Part shown: in pieces, positions 1-11,990 of the stretch
Position numbering within the stretch: position 1 is the stretch's first letter
Layout of the letters: each line of letters starts with the position of its first letter
Assembly (NCBI GenBank): GCA_037576215.1
Contig: JBANDB010000007.1
Location: 899,001-963,000 of the forward strand
DNA: 64,000 bases
Origin: Armillaria gallica
Taxonomy: Eukaryota; Basidiomycota; Agaricomycetes; Agaricales; Physalacriaceae
Reading direction: 5' to 3'
The notes under the pieces: model-generated
What the model saw: only the letters and a program-made list of their open reading frames with translations
Databases searched by the model: none
Told to the model about the DNA's origin: nothing
Made by a program: the position numbers and the translations under genes

Positions 1-1621
1 GTCTTTACTTTTTGTACGCCAGTAGTATTATCAATATAATTCCCCTTCTTTGCTTCTATATCACCCTCAACGTCGCTTGCTTGAATGACACACGGGATGG
101 AAGGCATGATCTGTGTCAGCTCCCACGTTCCTTCGACTGTTACCATCATCACCGTCGACGGACGGCGCGACGTTCTCAAGTACACACCGACGAGGGTACT
201 CAGTCAGCGGGAAGACCCGCAAAGAAATCATTGCATGCCAGGCCAACTAGTACGTGATCAACACGCGTCAATCGTCTCACGGACAGGACAAGGCACCTAG
301 GCGCTGTTCGTGGTTGGCGACGTTGAGCATGGTACAAAGTACAGGAATACATCGATAGGATCCAGAAAAGATTCTCCATCGTGCAGCGGGCGGAAGGGAT
401 TCTGAGAAACGAACACCAAGGGAAGAAAAGGTACGTTCTGTCTCTGTAGCTATCTGACAATAGTTCTGACCAGCACCTCCTTCACCATCAAGATATCTCT
501 CCAATCATGATACGATGAACTCTTGGATGGTGAGCTGAACGAGACCACGACAAATATCGTGACTCCAAAGTCTTCACAGACTCAATGGACTTCGACGATT
601 TCGTTCTTCCCGGCGGTCCGCTCTTCAAGTTTGTACCTCGTGTCTTCCCTTGGTCGTCTTTTTCGAACGAGTTCAAGCCGGATTGGCGTCGTTCTGGCAA
701 GCGAGATGCGGGACGGCATCTGTGCCCCGTACTCGGATGTACAACCGCCTGTACGAGACGTCTTTTGGTTCGCTTTTGGCATCACATATAGGTGAGTTGC
801 CGATGCTCGCTTTCACATTCTGGTTAACATGCTTACCTAAATTCATCAGCATCTCGTCTCTTTCCTTCTGATCTCTTCATATCATGTCTGAGGCAGGGAG
901 GTACGCAGACAGTGGGAGATTTGAAGGACAGAATGTTTCCACATATGAAGGGCCCGATATCGTTCACTTCTGGGCTTTCACCCGCACCCAATATTTTCCT
1001 TCACACCGGCTGTCCATCTTACACGTTGCCCGCGACCTGCCGCCCCTGTCGTACGCGTGTTTGCTTGAGAATGTCCCACCGGTCGTCCCCCACCCACTGT
1101 GCCAAGCCATCAATAAACGCTTGAAGAGCGAAAAGGGTCGCAACGGAGGGGATAGTGTTCACGACACGGAGTTTGAGGATTCAAACGCATGACCGCCTAC
1201 CCAGCCGTTCGCATAACGTACCGAAAGGTGCGCGATATCTTCCAATTTTGTTGTTTTCGCTGACGCCATGTTTACAGGTCGTCGAGGGTACCACGGAGCT
1301 GCTTGAATGGCTGACGACAAGCCCAGGTTTGAGTGACGACTATTAAGGCTGACTGGTCCGCATTTGATTCATCGCCCTACTGGTGAGTCTCATCACAACT
1401 TCTATTGGTTCCTTCTAACGAGTCTACTACAGCGCAATAGCAGCAAGAATATGTGCTTATCCCGGCCATCACTACAGTACCGATCGTTTTCCCATAGCAA
1501 ATATGAGAGTCGACCGGATAGAGGAGGAGTGACACGAATGAGGAGGTCATTTTGTAGGGTTATGCCCTTCTCAATAGGTAAATTTATTTTGCGTAACAAT
1601 TTGCAACGGTAGACTCACTGA
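1..1621. other. Gene-poor region with decayed duplicated sequence
   Basis: No convincing gene is visible. Short open frames overlap on both strands without a recognisable domain. About 580-900 is a diverged direct copy of about 6950-7310: both contain a stretch readable as FW(Q/R)ARC, a 'ccctactcggatgt'-like segment and a following 'ccagcatctcgcgtc'-like segment. This suggests fragments of an intron-containing gene that has decayed in both places. A segment around 1180-1300 resembles 15580-15690, including a shared 'tacaggtcgtcgag' after a pyrimidine-rich tract, which looks like an old splice acceptor. Confidence 0.4.
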
Positions 1622-2656
1622 TCACACAGCAACGGGTCGTCGGGTTGAACCAACTTTGGGATGAACTAAACCCATGCCAACAGCCCAATCATCCCTCTTG
1701 CTCTCCAAAACCAGCTTTTGCGCCATGTCCAGCCTCCGGTTGTACTTCTCTGGCTCTCCTTTCGTTTGCACGACACAGTCGTACATTTGCAAACATCGAG
1801 ACAACGAATTGCACAGGGTTAAAAGGGCGACAGAGCAAAGTAGCAGGCATGCAATAAGCAAGCTCCCCGCCATAGATGTGTTAAAGGCAAGGATGGCGGA
1901 TGAATAAACCATCATTGTGGCGAACATTACAGAAAAGCTCTCTGGAGCTGAAAGGTCTCGCAGCCATTGACCTGCCGTCACAGCCTTCAGATCGTCTATC
2001 GTCCCCTACGAACGCACCCAACGATCCTGGCTCAGCAGGATGAGAAGGTCCCCATCGCCAGTCTCTCTAGCACCTTTCCATCCTTGCTGGCTCCTCCGCT
2101 TAATGACGACCACATTGATCAATCTGGCTGAAACGAACATCCCTAGCGCCCCAATTCCCCACCAATCCCCGATAACACATAGGACCACGACCACCGTTAT
2201 CGTTGATATCGGACATAGGAAGTACAGAATAGTCGCGGGAACACCGACGACGAACAACGACTGGAGCGTCCGATTTCGGAGGGATATATCGGTATTCTGG
2301 GAAGGATTTTGGGACACCCGGGCCGTGACGAGGTGTCCGGTCTGGCCAATACTTTGCAGGTAGCTCACAGTAGCGGGATTTTCAACGCGAAATACGTATC
2401 CACTGGTCATCGCGCCAGTCGTAGGAAATTCTCCGCGGTTGATTTCATCAGCACACTGTTGTTTGTGCATGCCCGGTACTAGGACAAGCGCATCGAGGAA
2501 GCGGGCTCCTCCAACTAGCGCCGTCCTCAGTATGACAGCATGGAGGTCTGCGAGAGCGATGAGCCCTGCGGCTTCGAGGGTTATGGGACTTAGGATAGCC
2601 AACCTGAAAGTGTTCAACATGAGAGGAAGCTCGCGAAAATGGTGGAAGTCAAACAT
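1622..2656 (-). pseudogene. Membrane protein paralogue interrupted by one in-frame stop
   Basis: On the minus strand a single frame runs from 2656 to 1622, broken only by TAG at 2006-2008. The intact paralogue at 4530-5591 has CAG at the matching place (RWVRLQGSINDL against RWVRS-stop-GTIDDL), so one C-to-T change explains the break. By comparison with the paralogue, translation probably starts at 2620 (MLNTF). Shared motifs are AAGL(V/I)ALADL, PGMH(T/K)QQ, NRGEFP, FRVENPATV and LL(I/V)LLSQDRWVR. Hydrophobic stretches in the middle and near the end look like membrane segments. Downstream of the stop the frame is still open for 120 codons, so the break is recent or the stop is read through. 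The family is not recognised and no function is proposed. Confidence 0.75.
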
Positions 2657-4529
2657 GAGGAAAGGAGGAAGGGAGCAAGTTCATAGGGGTGTGTAGTTGG
2701 TGCTGATGAGGAACACGGGGCGTGGATACGGCTGTGGAACAAGGATCTGCTGATCGTATTACTGTATATGATGCTGTAAAGAAGAACAATGTATCTTTTA
2801 CGGCACGGGAGTAAATTGTTGCGAAAGACGCTGGTATCGCGTAGTATCGCGTCAATCATAAGTCGATCAACGTGCTTGGTAGCATAGCCCGCAGCGTGAT
2901 GCTACTACATCCTGGATTCCAAGGTCAGAAGCATTAACAGTGCAATGAATGGGGAGGCTATACTGATACCCTCAATTGGGAGAGAAAGCTGTAAAGTATA
3001 CAATGGTAAGGAAAAATCGATCACTGAAGAATGGTCCAGGACATACCAGTTCCGGCTCGTACGGGTGCCGAAACTTTCCAAATCGATATTGAGAAACCGC
3101 CATTAGTAGCTTTCGACCAGCCAGCCTAGTTATAAGCCACTAGGCAGGAAGGCGAAAGTGATTCGCTACCGTACCCCAGTTAGTTCTGCGGGATAAGAGT
3201 TAACAACAAAGTCGTCTCCGATCCCTGTTAGCCTATAAACATTAACAGAGTAGAGTTGTGACAAAAAGGTGCAACACGTACGAACACACCATTGACCAGT
3301 TTGGATGATTGGAACGATGGAACTCGAATCATTGGATGTCATAAAACTTGAGCTATAGCCGTCTTTGGATTTGTATCATTGACGATCGTACGTGGGGCTG
3401 CCCTTGGTGAAAAGGTTATATCCCGGTATTCGAAGGACTAATGAGTAGAGAGCATAGGGTAAAAGCTATAGAAGAGATCAGCATGAAAAAAGAAAAGTTG
3501 GCCGGAACACGGACCGATTAGCCGACACTCCCTTCTCTTCGACCAGCGTAGTCATCTCCAGAGCTCTACGTTTGCTGCCTCATACTCTGAAGACCCGCCC
3601 AGCTCTACTATCTCTCTGGACTCTCCTGTTATTAAGGCTTGGATTAGGCTCCATCTCATCACCACGAATTTGAGTGTCCTCTGTTCGAATGTATGTTGAA
3701 TTTTTGGCACAACTTTGCGAGGGTCCAGTGGTCTGGGGTCTGATAAAACGTATAACAGTGTATTCGTTTCACCCATAAACAATTCCGCCCTCCAGCTGTA
3801 AATTCCGTTACAGCTTACGGGATGCCCACCACACCAGGGTGAAGCACCGTAGGCAGTGCTTATTACTGCTTAACAGCTTCTCGCACTTTCTATACAATTT
3901 TCAAGAGCGGAGCGCGCTACTCAAGGCGATTCCCAGCACACATGATACAGCTTTGCCTGCAAGTAGCATTATGGCACCTGAGCACTCTGAAACTTATAGA
4001 TATTTACGGATTCGCACGCTAGAGCGAGGTAGACCTTCACATTCAAGGAAGAGTTGTTCTGATTCTCGTTCTAGTTGGATCCAAAAGTGCTAGTCAGCTT
4101 CGAATAACTAGTTGATGAATACGGTCTTCATTCCTAAACTTGGCTTTAACCCAGGCCCTGACTGGTTTTGCTTCCGGTTCATGCGTAACACTGAAAGCGC
4201 ACAACAATAATTGCTTCACTGACAATCAAAACTTCGGGCGTCGCAAACACAAGATCATGATTCTTCTCATCGCTCGAGTGTTACGGACACCACAGCTTTG
4301 CGGTTAATGGACGGGTTGCTCATCAATGAACCAGGTGAGTATCAACCCAGACATGTCAATTCAGTGCTCTGATGCGGGAAACAGATACCTGTAAAATTAA
4401 AACTACGGGAACACATTCCCGACCCCGAGAACTAACACAACAACATCTCGTACTTAAAATCTGGGAGCTCTGTGTCTGATCCTCACTTTAAACTGTTCTC
4501 GTCTCCCCAACGTTCGACACGTTCTTGTT
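2657..4529. other. Intergenic region between divergent paralogues
   Basis: This stretch separates the two divergently transcribed membrane-protein paralogues and probably holds both promoters. Small open frames at 3552-3782 (minus) and 3839-4093 (plus) show no domain or splice structure and are treated as chance frames. I see no repeat or RNA gene here. Confidence 0.4.
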
Positions 4530-5591
4530 ATGTTTAACACTTCCTCTCTCCCAGGACCCGTCACCCTCGATGCTGCGGGGCTTGTTGCCCTAGCAGACCT
4601 ATCTGCTGTCGCTTTGAGGACGGCCCTGATGGGTACAGCATCCTATCTTGACATTCTTGTCCTTGCACCGGGCATGCACACACAGCAATCTGCCGACGAC
4701 GTCAATCGTGGCGAGTTTCCAATGACTGGCTCGATGACCACTGGAAACATTTTCCGTGTCGAAAATCCAGCGACAGTCAGATACCTGCAGGACATCAGTC
4801 GCACCGGCTGCCTTGTCACTGCTAGGGTATCTTTAAAGCCTCGCTCCTGCAACACACTCGAAACCCCCCTTTTCAGTATCGATCTCTCCCCCATCTTCGC
4901 CGCTGGAGCTCGTACAGCCCTACTATACCTGCTTTGTCCGGTCTTGACCATTGTCGTCATCGCGCTCCTTGGAGCCATCAGGGACTGGTGGGCGCTAGCA
5001 GTCCTTGGGATGCTTATTCTCGTTAGAACGATCAATGTCGTCGTTATAAAGCGGAGAAGTCGAAAGGATTGGAAAGGTGCGAAAGAGGAGGGATATCTTG
5101 ACCTCTTCGTGCTCCTCAGTCAGGATCGCTGGGTCCGTTTGCAGGGGTCGATAAATGACCTCAAGACGGCGACAGCAGGCCAGTGGTTGCGGGATAAGAC
5201 TGCTGAAGAGAGCTTTGGCATAGGGGTCGCCACGCTGTTGGTCTATGCATCTGCAGCTCTTGCCAGTAATGCATCGACTGCGGGGAGCTTGCTCATCGCA
5301 TGTTTGCTGCTGTCCTCTGTCGCTCTATTGGCTCTCTGCAATTACTCGACACGATGCTTGCAGATGTATGACTGCGTGGTAGAAAAGGTTGAAGGAACGA
5401 TGGTGAGATATCCGCGGAGAATGGAAATGGTGAAGGAACTCATTCATAAAAGTCGGAGGAGTGACTGGGCCGATAGGATGGAACTGATTACAGCTGATGA
5501 ACTAGCGGAGATCTTTAAGTCTATGCCGCCGTCTGATGGCTCAGGGAATTCCAGGCTGGGATCGATTTCTATGGATACCCCCAATTGTTAG
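4530..5591 (+). CDS. Uncharacterised multi-pass membrane protein, 353 aa
   Basis: An intronless frame of 353 codons starts at MFNTSSLPGP, where the paralogue at 1622-2656 also has a start. The first 110 residues are mostly soluble and carry DAAGLVALADL, PGMHTQQ and NRGEFPMTGSM. From about residue 125 there are two strongly hydrophobic stretches around a 'RDWW' turn, then a basic segment (VVIKRRSRKDWKGAK), which is typical of a cytosolic loop. Another hydrophobic pair lies near residues 230-275. The C-terminal 80 residues are charged. A four-helix membrane protein is the simplest reading. I do not recognise the family; two copies in one window suggest a lineage-specific expansion. Conservation against the broken paralogue over the whole length supports real coding. 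Confidence 0.8.
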   Translation: MFNTSSLPGPVTLDAAGLVALADLSAVALRTALMGTASYLDILVLAPGMHTQQSADDVNRGEFPMTGSMTTGNIFRVENPATVRYLQDISRTGCLVTARVSLKPRSCNTLETPLFSIDLSPIFAAGARTALLYLLCPVLTIVVIALLGAIRDWWALAVLGMLILVRTINVVVIKRRSRKDWKGAKEEGYLDLFVLLSQDRWVRLQGSINDLKTATAGQWLRDKTAEESFGIGVATLLVYASAALASNASTAGSLLIACLLLSSVALLALCNYSTRCLQMYDCVVEKVEGTMVRYPRRMEMVKELIHKSRRSDWADRMELITADELAEIFKSMPPSDGSGNSRLGSISMDTPNC

Positions 5592-6560
5592 CTAGGACAT
5601 GTGTTTACTTGTAAGGCACAAAAGAACCGTTCTTGGTTATGTGCTTTTGCAGCGCTTTGCGCGGAGTAATTCTTGCTGATGCGACGGACCATGGGTAGTG
5701 ACAACCTTTGAGCTCCATACCATCAAGTAACGTGAGGCTGGGCAGGAGCGCAGTAACATCTACCCGAGAGATGTGCCGAACGTACATCAGAACAAGTAAG
5801 ATCAGCGAAGCATATATGATAATACGACAATTAGCTGTCGAAGCACAGCTGCAGCTCACTACACCGAGACAGGTATAGAGCTCCCAGTCGCAACAGCAGT
5901 ACCCGGGACAGAGAAAAATGAAAGAAGCTTGTACACACGGCGACATTGACGCTCCCCGGCCACGGTCGAAGGGATACACACCCTGTTGTCGAGGAGGCTG
6001 ACTAGTCTGTATAGTGCTTGGTACTCTTTGCCAGATTCGCCTTGGTATGTCAAATGAATGAGATCTTTTCTGATCGACATCAACAATGCGAGTTTGAGTG
6101 TATTTTAGAATCGGTGATCGAGGATGACACTGAACGATTACAGAGCTAATCACAATTGATATTGTTACACTCTGCTCCGCCAAGGCGTCCTCGACCTTCG
6201 GTAGCTTCGGCCAGCATCGGGAGTATCGCAACCACAACATGAAAGCGTGACTCCGGGACGGTTAATGCCATTCGTTCTATCACATCGTCGAGCCCGGTTG
6301 TTTGGTGTGGGCAAACAGTCTGAGCAGGGAATCGCCAGAAGTAATCGAAGACTCACTAGCACCCGAACATAGTACTCTGACTATCAAGATATGTCACTTA
6401 TTGCCGCTGGGGTTTTATGGCCACCTCCGCCCACCCTCTTTGCAACAACCTGATATTCAGAAGCCTCCAACGTCGAAAAGCAGCTTGTACTGGACCATGA
6501 AACGGAGAGCTTGTGTCTTATTCAGCACCAACATTGCCATCGGAAAAGATCCAGGGAAAC
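5592..6560. repeat. Segmental duplicate of 61,320-62,180 (copy 1)
   Basis: About 0.9 kb here is repeated in the same orientation and order at 61,320-62,180. Matching landmarks are 'ggttatgtgctt(t/c)tgc', 'gcgac(a/g)attga(c/t)gctccccggc', 'tcgacatcaacgatgcg', 'ggc(c/a)gcatcggga' and 'cacccgaacatagtactc'. On the minus strand both copies give a short conserved peptide (RIVDVD..RS..F..P), so the block may derive from a gene. The frames are now short and broken, and no family is recognised. Confidence 0.6.
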
Positions 6561-9500
6561 CTACCTGATCAACGCATGTCAAGGCTTCTCTATCCCAGGT
6601 ACAAGGTGAGCGTGGATTCATCCTTTTGTTGAGATATAGAGATAGCGATGTCGGAGGCGGTCAGACACTCCACGGTGTGCGTGTATGCCTATCGTAAGAG
6701 GTAACGTCAAGGGCGGCGTCCTGTAATCAAAATGAATCGCCTACTAGCCTCAAGGTCATCGACTCTACCGACTCTTGTCCGAGGGCCACTGTGATGGGCT
6801 AGACGAACACGATATATCGCAAGCTCGAGCATTGAGCGCGACATCGAGGATGTTCATGAGATCCGTGGTGGTGGTGAGGAGAGGGAAGGCAGGGTTTGTT
6901 TGTGGCCATGACCAAACAACTCTTCGAAACTCTCGCGTCGATTCTCTTCCCTCCAATGCCCATCGTTTTCCTTCCTCAGAAATCCGTTCTTTCTACTGTG
7001 TCCCTGCGTCAGTAATAAACATCTCGTTCAAAGAAAGATCTCAACCTCAAAATTATCGTGTCGAATTTGTGCTGAGGCAATGTACCGCATTCTGGCGAGC
7101 TCGATGCATGGTACGGAGGCGAATCTGGGAAGAAGAGGGTGATTCAGATAATTTGGGGCCCCTACTCGGATGTGCAGCGGCGTGTAAAAGAGTTTCGTGC
7201 CAAATTCTAGGTGAGATGTCGATGCTTACTTTGCTCCTCTATAGCTAACAGACTTTCTCACCTAGATCCGCCAGCATCTCGCGTCTTCCCTTTGATCCCA
7301 TCCATGCAGTTCTCCAGTCTCACTGGCACTTTCCTCAACTTTATTATGCGGGACTAGGATTGCACCAAGACAGCGTACTTATCGCGCTCCGGGGAGGACC
7401 TTACCACTAATACACTCCGATCCTGGGAGCGAATTTGAATACGAACCTCAAAATTCCTTGTCTTCTTCCCTCTGGCAACAGTGCCTGCCTCAAGGAGACG
7501 ACCCGTTGACGTCGAAGGAACGAAGTGCAGTTTTATGAGGTACGTTATTGACTCCCTGCTCGGGTAACCTTAACCAACCTTCATGCAGCCTATGTCATCT
7601 ATTTATTCCCAACAGGGCGGGTCGAACTTCGCACCGGTATATTACGTTTCAGCGACCAAGATGCATGAAAAGGCGGACCTAGCATGTTACGAACTGTTGC
7701 GGCAGAGGAGGGGTTTGGACACTCTCTGATGCTACGTTGCCGCGTGGTGTGGGAAGGCCAATCATTGACCACGCTCTCCCATGCAGGCTCGTTACAACTG
7801 GGGCCTTTACATCCCTCCATCCTTGCAGGCAAGCTCGGCGGTACAACTAGCAAGCATTTCGATGTTGTGGTCGCTTGGCAGCCATTCTCCAAAGTGGGCG
7901 AGGGTCGTAACTGGGGAAGGAGGTCCTTCAGTGTTGTGTGGTTAGGTGACCGAGTAACTAATCGGTTTCGAGGTATGTTGCCAAGTCTGTGCGTTGACTT
8001 CGTTCACTGACAGACTGCGTACAGGATTGTCGAACGCTCACAGGCCCGAAGGCAAGGCATATGGTATGTTATCTTCGTCTTTTTCTGATTTTGTGCCATA
8101 CTGAGGCTCGATTTTTCAGTTGATGTCACTTTATATCCTTGCAGCCGTCAATTTGTACGGAAGGGGAGCGCTACAAAGTACGTCACAGAGTCCTTATGCT
8201 GACCGTGTGTTGGGCTAACCGTTCCTCCAAGATCAGTCCATGATATACTGTGGACGCCAGCCATGTCCGTGACATTTTTTTAGCTTTCAATTCATATTCT
8301 TATCTGGAATCTGGTTTAGGACCAATTTCTTCTGAGAAATAGTTGACCTTCAAGAAGCGGTATTTGTCCAACTCGACGTTGTGCCTCCGGCGTTGTGGCT
8401 GAGTAAATAGGATGTCCTTGGTCTTTGAGCCTATAGCCATTCACTCGAAACTCGCCCCAATTTCCTGGCAGTGATAACAACACAAGATGAAGTACGGACA
8501 ACGTAAAACATGAATTCTCAGCCGTGGAGGTGGATCTGAACGAACTTCCTTATAGTACGTACTTCTTCTCCCCCGATTCTTCTGTTGCTGACATTACATA
8601 CATTACAGCACGTCATTAAAGGTAGGTTGCAACTTCCTAGGGCCTCTCCGACTTTTGGCGCTAGCTTTCTAGTATTTACCTTTCGTATGCTGCTAAATTC
8701 AATCAAATTCTTCTGCTTTCCAATTTCTTATCGCTCTCATTGCTGTCGGGAAATCTCGATTTTCAAGTCGTCGACATGGGTGTTCTTACCCTACCGGTGG
8801 CCACCTCTGCACTTTACTAATCGACTCAGGCATTGGGACACACCTAATCGCCTCAGTGACACAACGAACGGAATTGGACGCCTTGCCGGGTCTCTTAGAT
8901 TTAAGATGCGTCGTTCAAGAAACTCAAGCAGAAGCAACCGTACACTTGAACTTGGATGACATCCAGATAGATATTCTGTGGGTCCAGTCAAGCTTTCTTT
9001 TCTAACTTGTATGGCTGCTGTTATTTAGGGTTAGGACGAAGAAGGAACTGTTTTTATTTTTCAGGATTCAAAACGCGACTGGCTTCAAGAGCAAGCTGGC
9101 GACGTATAGTATCTACTGTCTCATTGCCTCTACGACCGAAATACTGGCCGTCGTGACCCAGCCTCCAACAGCAGTCGTGACTCGGGACAGGCTATCGCCG
9201 ATGACTTAGGGCAGGCGACCAGTTCTATTCTGAGGGACAGGTAGCTGATTCTGCCATCGGTGATCCTGGAACTGGCCGTATACAGCAATTTGTGGGAACG
9301 TCTGCCGTATTGATAACGCCGAAGTTGGGTAAACCTGAGCCCTGAGCCCAATCTCACAATGTGCAAACCCATGAATTACGATAATGAAAATAGATGGCAG
9401 AGAAGTTTACAGCGTGTATCGAACATCCATCGACGTCATTAGCAGTGACGCATGACCGCTTGCTATAACCGCCCATCTTAATGGCGCCGGCTTTGCGTTG

Positions 9501-9657
9501 TGGAGCATGGCGCCTAATCCTTTGGGGGTACAGCTTTGCTGCAACCACACCTTGCTTTTACACCCCATCGACTTCTTGAACTTGCCATAGTACGTGCCTG
9601 TGTTACTTACTTCCGATATTGCACATTCTTATTCTCTTATGACCAGGGATACTGAAA
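6561..9657. other. Gene-poor region, decayed gene fragments
   Basis: No complete gene can be supported. 6950-7310 is the second copy of the fragment at 580-900. A plus-strand frame at 7684-8010 (108 aa, containing RCRVVWEGQSL and GPLHPSILAGKLGG) has a protein-like composition and is followed by a possible donor 'gtatgt', so it may be an exon of an unrecognised or broken gene, but I could not extend it. The rest shows only short overlapping frames. Confidence 0.3.
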
Positions 9658-10224
9658 ATGGATCGGGACGAATGGTTTCGGCGCTATTATGAGGATGTTA
9701 TTCTCATGAACAGCAGCGATAAAGAGGTAAGCATGCAAAATCATCAAAAGACGTACAATAAATAATGTATAATGTATAGCGAAGAACGCAGGCACTCCTC
9801 AAGTATGAGAGTCTTCCTAAAGTCACCATCACCTCGTATGGGTCACGAGTGCCCAAGCAACAGTCGTACACTGGCAGGAAACCCATCATACCATCCGCTC
9901 TCGCCGACACTCTCTGTACCGACCTCATCATTGAAGAACTCTTAGAGAAGTTCAATACCATCCTCGGTACATCATACACTCTGGGCACTGCGGGCGTACG
10001 CTCCATTCTTGGGGACTGCATCTTGAAGGAACATGACTTTGGCACCGCATACGCCCGTCTCCGCCCATTTTGGTATGGCAGCCTGACTACCACGGTAGAT
10101 GATTTATCTGAACGCGAAGTGCAGTACCGAAGGATGCTGGAAGATGTAGTTGTGGATGACATAATCATCTACCCGCATGTGCCCCCTCGACGTGTATGGG
10201 ATTTGTATAGTAATCGGGTGGTGC

Positions 10225-10232
10225 CATGGTGC
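10225..10232 (+). repeat. Target site duplication, left copy (catggtgc)
   Basis: The 8-bp sequence catggtgc lies left of the insertion in the HET gene and is repeated at 10,704-10,711. Counting it once keeps the HET reading frame. Confidence 0.75.
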
Positions 10233-10703
10233 CACCACAGTGTTGGCATTAAGGCCTTAATTAAGGTATTTTTTAAGGCTTAAGCTGAGCCTGTAAAATT
10301 ATTTTTCATCGCTCTAATATATGGCTTCGTCAATCTTCAAATTTGTTATGCACTTGTAGTATCCATTCTAGAAGGATCAGCAGCAGTTTCAAGTTGGTTT
10401 TGAGGTCAAAAAGTCTACATATTAAAGGCAGCCTCGGAAATAGGGAGCACTACCTGCAGTTTAGGCAAAAATCACTCACTCATTAACATTGTCGATGTGA
10501 AGTTGGACAGGTCAACATGTGTCGGACCACTTGGCACCCGCTGAGTCGCTGACCGGTCGTTTTCAGCTTAAAAATTAGTCACATGATAACAGCTCTAAGG
10601 TTAATTAAGGGTTAAATATTATCCAGCCATTGCTTAAGGCTTAGCTTAAGTGCAATTTAAGGGCTTAATTAAGCTAAGCTTAGCACCTTAAGGACAACAC
10701 TGT
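10233..10703. mobile_element. hAT-like miniature inverted-repeat element (471 bp)
   Basis: The element lies inside the HET gene between two copies of catggtgc. Near its ends are acagtgttg (10,237-10,245) and caacactgt (10,695-10,703), a 9-bp inverted repeat with the CAGTG start and 8-bp target duplication common in hAT transposons. Four extra bases (cacc) precede the left repeat. Both subterminal regions are crowded with ttaagg/taagct/ttaatta motifs in both orientations, as expected of transposase-binding repeats. No transposase frame fits in 471 bp, so it is non-autonomous and must have been moved by an element elsewhere in the genome. Confidence 0.75.
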
Positions 10704-10711
10704 CATGGTGC
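10704..10711 (+). repeat. Target site duplication, right copy (catggtgc)
   Basis: Second copy of the 8-bp target duplication, directly after the right end of the miniature element. Confidence 0.75.
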
Positions 10712-11535
10712 ATCACCCGACAAAGGCCGTGGGCGATATCGCATGCTTGGATGGATGGATGTTTTCGCAAGGACATGTCGACAGCTATCAATGGCTATGA
10801 ATGGCCCGTACCAATCCCTAAAGCCACAAGCTTGGACCAAATCCGGATTGAGATGCTCAATCTTGGTGCAGAGTATGTCTGGTTGGACGTGCTTTGTTTG
10901 AGACAGGAAGGTGGGCCAATGGAGGATCTGCGTGTGGAGGAATGGAAGGTGGATGTGCCTACCATTGGATCTGTGTATGCTGGAGCTGATAAAGTGGTGT
11001 GCTACTTGCATGGGCTGGGACAGCCTCTCACTACTGATGTTGGGGATGCCATCCGGTGTTGGTTCAAGCGTGCATGGACCCTGCAGGAGATCAGCGAGCA
11101 TCTGATTATTGGTGGAGACACTGGCAATGAAGTTACATGGGTGGGGTTTGAGAAGGAATTGTCAAGGCTGCAAAGGATACATAGTCAACATCGTGTGTAT
11201 GATGTACTGTCACAGATGCAGGAGCGGGTGTCAACAAATCCTGTGGATAAAGTTGCAGGTATGGCATACCTTCTGCATTCAGACTCTATACCTGCATACT
11301 ATGCAGAGCAGTCTGAGGAGGATGCATGGACATCACTGGTTGATGTGACAGCACACCAGTGCCAGTGGGATTTGCTCTTTCTGTATCCACAACCTGGTGA
11401 TGGAACCAAAGCTTGGTGGCCATCATGGAGGCAGGTCATGACAGAGATACCTCAAGAGCAACACCACTCAAATTTGCAGATTGGTTGCTGGAATCAGGAT
11501 GGCAAGACAGATGCCAATGCATACATTATCGAGTA

Positions 11536-11990
11536 TGCCTTCATTGAGTATGCCTTCAATGAGTTTGCCACTGAGTTTGGCAGTGAGTTTGTCAGTGAGT
11601 TTGCCACAGAGTTTGGGTCTCAGTGGGAGTGGGAGTCTGAGTCTGCCCAGAGGTCTGCCCAGGAGTGTGCCCAGAAGTTTTCCCAGGGGTTGGCCCAGGG
11701 GTTGGCCCAGGGGTTTGCCAAGGGGTTTGCCCAGAGGTTTTCCCAGGAGGTTGGCCCAGGAGGTTGGCCCAGGAGTTTGGCCCAGGGTTTGGCCCAGGGG
11801 TTGGCCAAGAAGTTTGCCCAGAAGTTTGCCCATTCAAAGGAGGTTGCTGAGTCACAGCAGTTTGCTGAGCTGTTTGCCAATGAGTTTGAGTTTGCCCAGG
11901 AGTTTTCCAAGGAGTTTTCCAAGGAGGTTTCCAATTTGGAGGAGTTTGTCAAGGATGTTTCCAATCTGAAGGAGTTTGTCAAGCAGTTTG
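11536..11990 (+). repeat. 12-bp minisatellite coding for four-residue repeats
   Basis: Successive 12-base units (gagtttgccact, gagtttggcagt, gagtttgtcagt, then ttggcccagggg and relatives) encode EFAT/EFGS/EFVS and later GLAQ/GFAK/KFAQ. The phase is kept in multiples of three, so copy-number change would not shift the frame. The product would alternate aromatic, small and polar residues, and the regular spacing suggests an amphipathic helix. Confidence 0.75.

Noticed and set aside
6775..7248. 157-aa plus-strand frame
   Set aside because: Its right half overlaps a diverged duplicate of 580-900 in which the frame is not kept, so it is probably a chance frame over a decayed gene.
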